Shown here: one piece after another, positions 57,417-64,000 of the stretch
Layout: each line of letters begins with the position of its first letter
How positions within the stretch are numbered: position 1 is the first letter of the stretch
From: Paraescarpia echinospica
Taxonomy: Eukaryota; Annelida; Polychaeta; Sabellida; Siboglinidae
Assembly: GCA_020002185.1 (NCBI GenBank)
Contig: CM034536.1
Span: forward strand, 16,533,180 to 16,597,179
Direction of reading: 5' to 3'
DNA: 64,000 nt
Translations under genes and position numbers: made by a program
Notes under the pieces: model-generated
Databases searched by the model: none
Told to the model about the DNA's origin: nothing
Seen by the model: the letters and a program-made list of their open reading frames with translations, nothing else

Positions 57417-60159
57417 GGTGAAGTATATGGAACGATATTAGGGCCATAATTCCACAATGCTACATTGTTGATTTCTGACTTTCGATTATCCTTTTACGCC
57501 GAGATTGTCGAATTATGACTTTCGATTATCCCTTTACGCTGTCATTGTGCAAGATTTTTGTCAAATAATTCATTAGAATGGCGTTTGGTCAAATATTTCT
57601 CTCTCCAAAAGATTTTCTCCAAAAAATGTTCTCCAAAATATTTTCTCGAAACGAAGTTCTCGAAACGAAGTTCTCCAAACGATTATCTGGCACAAATTGG
57701 ACTCAGTGACCTAAGCTAAGCTAAGATGTGCTGCCCCCTAGCGAACTACACCGACTTGCAAATACTGAAGTATCCCTTGCAAGTCAGGCCAAAGCAATTA
57801 TATAATTGCTTTGGTCAGGCCTTGCTGTCAGTCACCAACGTCACGTCGTAGTGTACAGAATACTTATATGAAGCATTTTTCACCCACATTATGACCTGTT
57901 ATATCAATGTTGGAGTTTAAAAGAACTCAAAGATGAACGGAAGAAACGAAGTGCCAAGCACTGAAGCAGTCTGCCAGAAAACGCGAATTGATTGTCAAGT
58001 AGGTTGGTACTGTTTGTGAGCGATCATTCATGATGTTTCGAAAACTGTCAATACTAATATTTATTCATACTATAACGTGTACAATTAATTGAATATTATT
58101 AACGATATAGCCGAGCATCGGAACCGTGTGCCTCAGCGTTAAAGATCCGAGCATTGAACGGGCATGCGCCAGTCATCACGTGTTTGCTCTCGCTTCCGCT
58201 AAATATGGCAATAGAGCATAGCGTAGTTTTATTTGGGATCAACGTTGGCGATACGGAACATCCTTTGAAAATCACATTTTATAAACTAATTATGACCAAT
58301 AATGTATTAAGTTGTGCAATTAATTAGTTTGGCTGACTAAAAAGTATTTTTATAATATTGAATGCTATTTGACATTTTAAAACCATGCCATGCTTGTCGT
58401 CATGCAAACTGATTATTAAGTCATTTTGAACTTCTTTTGATATAGACAGAATGTATTGAACATTAGATTAAAGTTGTATTCTGACAACGTTCATCTTTTA
58501 AATACAAATTTCCAGTGAATCGTCATGCCCCATACAATACATAATTTTCAACAACTCCATATAAATTTGTGTTCACACAATATGTAATTCTAAGATCCAA
58601 ATTAAAATTACGTATGCATGTCATGTTTCTTTTTGCAAAAGCGTAATTTATCAAATAACATCAAATGCTAAAGTGACATATACGGTAGCAAGTATACTCA
58701 AATAAGTATATATTGACATTATTGTTTAGGTTGTATATATACACCTTAAACATGGTTGTGTAACTCAGAATGCAACTTTAATCTATGACGAGTAGTTTTT
58801 AACATATGACTGATAATTAAAATATAACATTTCAAATGGAGCCTGTGACCTTAAGCCAGTGGCGTTTTAAAGGTTGAATTAATATTTTCATTTGATATTT
58901 TTGAATTATTTTATTGTTAATTAAGATAGCCTAAAGTAAATATTAGATAGTCCAATTACTATTTATATGTAACGTATTTACATATATTTAAACTGGCTAA
59001 TAGGTTTATAGTGTCAGTACTTAGACACTGATGCTATTCTGCAACTGTGATTGTATTTATAGCATTACTTGACATGTTCTTTCACATATCTGTATGCACT
59101 ATTTCAATAAAATCTTCTTCTGGTGTTTCTACTCTGCTGTTGTCATAACTCATCATAACTAGTATATCATTATATGTAGAACACGTAATAGAGGCGTACC
59201 CAGGATTGATATATTTGTGGGTTCCCAAATGGGTATCACAGTAACGGTGGATGTTGCCTGCCATCATTCACTGTACACTGCTGTATAGTGGGGGGATTTC
59301 TGGGCAACGAGAAAACTCCCCTAGGCACGCACCCGCATAATAACATGAACAATAATAATAATGACTTCTTTATTTACATACATACCTATTTTACAAAACT
59401 ACTATTGCCCACACATATAGGGCCTACATTAAAATAGTTCTGTATGTCCTTGCCAATACTTATGCTTTTCGTGTAATTATGATACCATAGTTTTATTCCG
59501 TTGATATTTTGTTGGCAATTATGTGCATGTATATGCTGTAATTAGACTACACTGCTTTGAGCAATTGCTTTTACAAATTACTATAGCTATAGGTGTACTA
59601 AAAGTATATTTTATTTATAATAATATGCTTTATTCGCAGACTCCACACAACAAACAAATGCATTATTGCGTTCTATAGTTGTGATATTGGCAATAGTTAC
59701 ATATAGCCAGTAAGTAAAATATTGCTGCTACTTGAACCATCAATAAAAATATAATTTAGAACTATAACCGGCATGTAAATCTATATGTCAAAAGTTCTAA
59801 TACCAGGAACACAATAAGCAAATTACTGTAAATAAACATTTCAGTAGCACTATAATATCTGTCAAATCCTAACACCATTTGGAACATATTGTTGTAAGAG
59901 ACACATTTTCTAATAGCATATATTTATGAAAATTCCATCATAAAATAGTAAACAAAGTTTTGTTTATATCATTTGAACACATAAATGTTCTTATAATCAT
60001 GTTGCGTCGTGCAAATGACTGGCGGCATTACCGAGATAATAATAGTATATATTCAATGTATATGTTCTACTTGTCTCCAGCGCTTGGCAATGTTCTATTA
60101 ACTGACTAGTCTGTATTATTGTGGTTACAATGTAATGGTCTTATGAGGTCTCATTCTTT
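57417..60159. other. Non-coding; DIRS leader repeats and AT-rich spacer
   Basis: Just upstream of the element's first ATG are short direct repeats: two copies of GACTTTCGATTATCC with TTTACGC (57477-57540) and several TTCTC(C/G)AAA units (57600-57690). A perfect 26-bp palindrome (CAATTATATAATTG core) lies at 57789-57814. The remaining 2.3 kb is AT-rich with no recognisable gene. Confidence 0.5.
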
Positions 60160-60405
60160 ATATGCTGGCACTGAGGGTGGTCACTACCAGGGTCCTTGTC
60201 GTCCTCAGTGGTTCTTTTACGTCCCAAATTGAGACGGGACCTACATTAATGTGATCACCGAGCCACGAGGGATACACAGTCCCCAATTTTGAGAGCCAGA
60301 TTTTTACACCAAATATCATGCCTGCTCGGTCCAGGTTTCGAACTCAGAGCACTGGCATGCCAGGCGGATGTGCTAACCACTACACTAGCCACACTCTCTG
60401 TATAA
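60160..60405 (-). mobile_element. Second tRNA-derived SINE family
   Basis: The minus strand begins GTGTGGCTAGTGTAGTGGTTA (A box TGTAGTGGTTAGC), runs through CCGCCTGGCATGCCAG and a B box GAGTTCGAAACC. A GC-balanced body follows, with GGGACGTAAAAGAACCACTG. The head differs from the SINE at 37585, so it is a separate family. Confidence 0.8.
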
Positions 60406-60652
60406 TTTTTTCTGCTGTTGGGATAAATAAAATGCATCCTTACCTTACCTAAAGATGGGAGGGTGTGTTTCTATATTTCATAAAAACCTTGGAGTAACAT
60501 ACACTATCGAGAGGGATGCGGGGGTACCAGCCCAGCCTGATCACAGTCCTTTCTTCTATATCATGAGCAGTCTTACTCCAAAACCACTATACTTTATCTT
60601 AGTCACATATTGAACATAAGTTGGGATAATGTCATTGTTTTTCATTTTACAG

Positions 60653-62646
60653 GTTAATGAAGAGGAGCTCAGCATGAAACTGCCGTAGAATAACATGTAT
60701 AGGGATCAGGGACGTACATGGTGGTATGCACCAACTACCCAAATTTACACTGGGGAGTCTAGAGGAATACTTATCCCAGTACGGAAAGAAGCTGGAGGAA
60801 AAGGGGAGGTCTTTATACAAAGAAAGGTGAGTTATCTTAACATTAAACTAAAAGGACTGTAGGATTAAAGATATATATGCGATTAACCACATGAGCTTAG
60901 TAGTTTGTACGTCCCTGTCAAACATGATACTGCCTCGATGAAATAATAGTTTTCTTTGTCAATGGATACCAGCAGGCTTATTTGTAAATTTATGTCTTAA
61001 AATGTAAGAACAAACATTCGAAACATAACAATAAATTATTCAGGATCAGTATTCTGGAATACCCTGCCTCATAAACTTAGAATACTCCTGACCATTAACC
61101 AGTTTAAAAGAAACCTAACAGCTCCTTACTCGTGAATTATTATTGATATTACATTATATATGTGTCTGAGTAAATATATATAGGTGAAGCACAATACTGG
61201 GCCAAAAAAGAGGACTGGACAACAAAAACAAAAAGTCTTAGATGGTAACCAAGATACATCTATACATAAAATTAAAGAAGATAAGATATCTTTACTCACT
61301 GTTATGTGGCGCAATGCCAAGTGAAGTTGATGATCTAAAATATGAGAATGTGAAACCTTTCAGAAAAAAAAAATTGCTTGACTGATGTATGCTAGTACCT
61401 CATCAGAATCCAACCAAGACTTTTAAAATGTTAAGAATGATCAGAGCACTTTGGACGTGAAATGGTGGACACTGTAACTTACGAAATGCACCACATTGTC
61501 CACAACCACAATTTTTTTTAAACAACAATAAACCGGCAAGATGCGTTTTTTTGTGTCTCTTCTTTCTTCATAGGCCTAAGATACAGCACAAATGTTATCA
61601 ACAGGAACTGTCTGCAAAGAAGCTGGTTATGGAATAAATATAGCGTAACTTACATGACACCAATTTGGCCCGGTATTGTTCGACTCCACAATTTTTTTAT
61701 ATAATGTACATTGTTTTCTTCAGGTTATTGCAGTATATGCGTACCACCACAGACAACACACAAGGAAAGTGGTTTGTGTCAGCTGTTATGTGGGCAGAGA
61801 TGAGGCAGTCTACCTCATAAAGTAGATGTGTCCATGAACAATGATGCGGTGGTGTAAGAAGCACAATGTGAATGTGGTGCTGGGCAGGGCCCTACAGCTC
61901 ACTGCAAACATGTTGCAGCAATTCTGTTCAGCCTGACACTACTGTCAGACAGGAACTATCTTGACAGAAGTGACATGTACACAGGTAAGACGTTTAAAAA
62001 ACACGTATTTTCTGCATTCAGTGTACCATGTACAAATATTGGGGCAACTGTCAATGCACACAAAAATGGCATTTAGTTTATCCCAATTTTATACAAATAA
62101 GCTGGGTAGTTTCAAGAATGTGACATGCTCTTGTCAACATATCAGCAACAATAAATAAATGAAAGGGTTAAAATGCATATAAAATTCATAAATGTACACT
62201 TTGACTTGACCTGCAGGTCCTCCAGACGTTCCATCATGCTATACCTTTTAAAGAAACTCCTATCAAGTCCAGCAGATTACATGCAATTCGTGGGAAGGAC
62301 AATGCGGACCTTATATATGATCCTTGATCAGAGCAACTGCAGAACAACGACTCTACTCCAGACAGGTTCACTCTATTTGACGAAACAAATCTTACACAGC
62401 TTGTATTCCTTTTACAGACCAATTGAAAAATAGTTACTTGTCAAAACATGGGCATTAGTGCAGTCTCTGGCTTTATGTATAAAGCAAATAATACAATGTT
62501 GCTTATATCTCTACATATACATATTTCAGGAAAGTCAACCAATGCCAGTGATGCAGCTGTTCCCTCCTGCCAATCCACATGCCCTTGCCAACGACCACAA
62601 CTACTTGAAGTTAACTCCACAAGATCAGTACTTGAAAGATGAAATG
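60653..62646 (+). pseudogene. SWIM zinc-finger gene (YqaJ-associated type), four exon remnants
   Basis: Four exon-like pieces with good splice sites are seen. Exon 1 (coding from about 60711 to 60826) reads LPKFTLGSLEEYLSQYGKK. Exon 2 (61724-61984) joins in phase and reads WFVSAVMWAEMRQS, then CECGAGQG and HCKHVAAILFSL, a SWIM motif (C-x-C-x(n)-C-x-H). Exon 3 (from 62217) reads LQTFHHAIPFKETPIKSS. Exon 4 (62530-62646) reads MQLFPPANPHALANDHNYLK before a GTTAGT donor. This is the arrangement found upstream of the YqaJ nuclease domain in many invertebrate proteins. Exon 2 has a stop at 61818 with a one-base shift, and another stop at 61855; exon 3 has a TGA near 62322. The YqaJ part is not in the window. 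Confidence 0.75.
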
Positions 62647-62739
62647 GTTAGTTATTTCCATGCTTTTCAATTCAATATACATACATGCATCTGTATTTAC
62701 ACAATGTGCTCCATTGAAACAATGCATACGGTTACAATA

Positions 62740-63060
62740 GAGTGCATTGGCTCAGTGACTAGAACGTTGGACTCTCAATCAAGAGAACCCGGGTTCGAAT
62801 TCAGTGCTGCTGTGTTGAACCTTGGGCAAGTTCGTTCACTCTACGTTGCTCCAGTTCACTCAGCCGTATGAATGAGTATCTGGCTATAGACAGTGGTGGA
62901 TATTTGTGTACAAATAGCCTTTGTGCATTAATTGCGGCATGTCTGAAAGCTTCCCAGAGAAGTTGAGATGGTGCTCGATCAAACAAGTCTGCTAGGGAGT
63001 AAAGTGCTTTGAGCAGTCATCAGGACTGGATACTGCGTTATTATATAAGAGATTACTTTT
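62740..63060 (+). mobile_element. tRNA-derived SINE in the intron after exon 4
   Basis: The copy has an intact A box (TGGCTCAGTGACTAG) and B-box-like GGTTCGAAT at about 62792. The body and tail match 37585-37920 closely. It has inserted between exon 4 of the SWIM gene and any following exons. Confidence 0.85.
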
Positions 63061-64000
63061 TATAAACATTACATCGTTGCAGCACAGAGTCCAACTTACA
63101 AACCATTGTGCAATGCAGCTCTGAGCATTTCATTTGAAACTAAAATAAAACAAAATTAAAACTTGAAACAAAGAGGGGGTTTGTTGTATTGCAATTAATA
63201 TCAGACTAACTGGTGATAATACAACTATATAGCTTTTTTAAAGCTGCAATATCAGTTCGATTTTTATGCTCCTCGTTTTTCTGACTAATTTCCCAAAAAT
63301 CAAAGCTATCAAGTATCCACTATAATATCCTAGTTCATTGGTGCACTTGTGCTACTTCGTTTTGTTGAAATTAATAAACAAACTGCGAACTATTTTGAAT
63401 TTGGTTTTGAGTTGAAGGAGTCGAAACTAGCAACACTTACTTGGACATGCATCTGGAAGTGGAAACTTCATATAATAATATCGTGTTCGCGAATTTGGGC
63501 GAGACTGACCTCTGACCCTCAAGATTGGTGCCTTGATCAAGCCGTTTTTGTTGATAGTACAGTGTTCGCAAGTGTTTATACAACACGTTCTTATTTTATG
63601 GCATTTACGCCGGCGATGGGATGTTCCCGGACATATGCCACCGACTCAGCAAAAAATTGCCAAATTACGCAGACAACGACAGACAGTCAGTATTCGCGTC
63701 AGATGGTTTATTTGGGAAAAAACAGTATGGATTTGTGGAACACAGACCTGGGGCCGAGTACATTTTTATGAGTACTAGTACGAGTACTTTGACGATGGAC
63801 GAGTACGAGTACATTGCTAAAAGCTGAGTACGAGTACATTCTCACGAGTACGAGTACAAGTACATTTTTGTAAATATAAATATTAAATAATAACGTATCG
63901 TAAAATCGACAATTTAGTGGATCTCTCTGCAATGTAGGCATGTGGTATCACTGTCATGATATATCTAGGGGCAATATTGAGTCACCGACCAACTAGGCAC
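63061..64000. repeat. Spacer ending in a GAGTAC hexamer repeat
   Basis: No exon is recognised to the window end. From 63769 to 63862 degenerate GAGTAC units are repeated with interruptions. Confidence 0.6.

Noticed and set aside
60300..60405. Functional tRNA gene on the minus strand
   Set aside because: The 3' half lacks proper acceptor pairing and runs into a SINE body.
63708..63941. Minus-strand frame with repeated Val-Leu
   Set aside because: It derives from the GAGTAC hexamer repeat.

Overview
This is nuclear DNA from an animal, not a prokaryote. The window is AT-rich, has GT-AG introns, AATAAA signals, long microsatellites and tRNA-derived SINEs, and is packed with decayed transposable elements. 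The mix (CR1-like and Rex1-like LINEs, a tyrosine-recombinase retrotransposon, a Kolobok-type transposase, a Ty3/gypsy remnant, SWIM-domain and P2X7-like single-domain genes) points to an aquatic invertebrate, perhaps a lophotrochozoan. The species cannot be fixed from this sequence alone.

Layout. 0-14 kb: two halves of a large inverted repeat (1-325 and 5272-5577), a 50-bp and a 36-bp minisatellite, a collagen-like exon (990-1062), a phase-matched pair of exons of an unidentified gene (7252-8002), a gypsy integrase tail (about 8.1-8.6 kb) and a truncated LINE (about 9.1-9.7 kb). 14-26 kb: microsatellites, an intronless TatD-nuclease pseudogene (16.6-17.4 kb), a dead Kolobok-like transposase with one intron (19.3-21.7 kb), two LTR-like segments, and a P2X7 intracellular-domain exon on the minus strand (24.5-24.9 kb). 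26-39 kb: LINE debris. One LINE is split by a TA-flanked 1.45-kb DNA element, another carries a SINE, and a separate 1.1-kb TIR element contains a small MITE. 39.7-40.9 kb: an intact alpha-1,3-fucosyltransferase (GT10), the only full-length host gene seen. 41-52 kb: more LINEs, including one host LINE split twice by antisense copies of a second LINE family. 52-57.4 kb: a DIRS-order retrotransposon on the minus strand (gag, reverse transcriptase, tyrosine recombinase). 57-64 kb: non-coding sequence, two SINEs and a decayed multi-exon SWIM zinc-finger gene (60.65-62.65 kb).

The fucosyltransferase and probably the P2X7-like exon and the 7.3-8.0 kb exon pair are host coding sequence. Almost everything else is mobile DNA at various stages of decay. 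The most unusual feature is the DIRS-order element: its N-terminal gag segment is joined to the main gag frame across a canonical -1 slippery heptamer, gag and RT share one frame separated by a single TGA, the RT carries a microsatellite-coded insertion, and no RNase H is visible.
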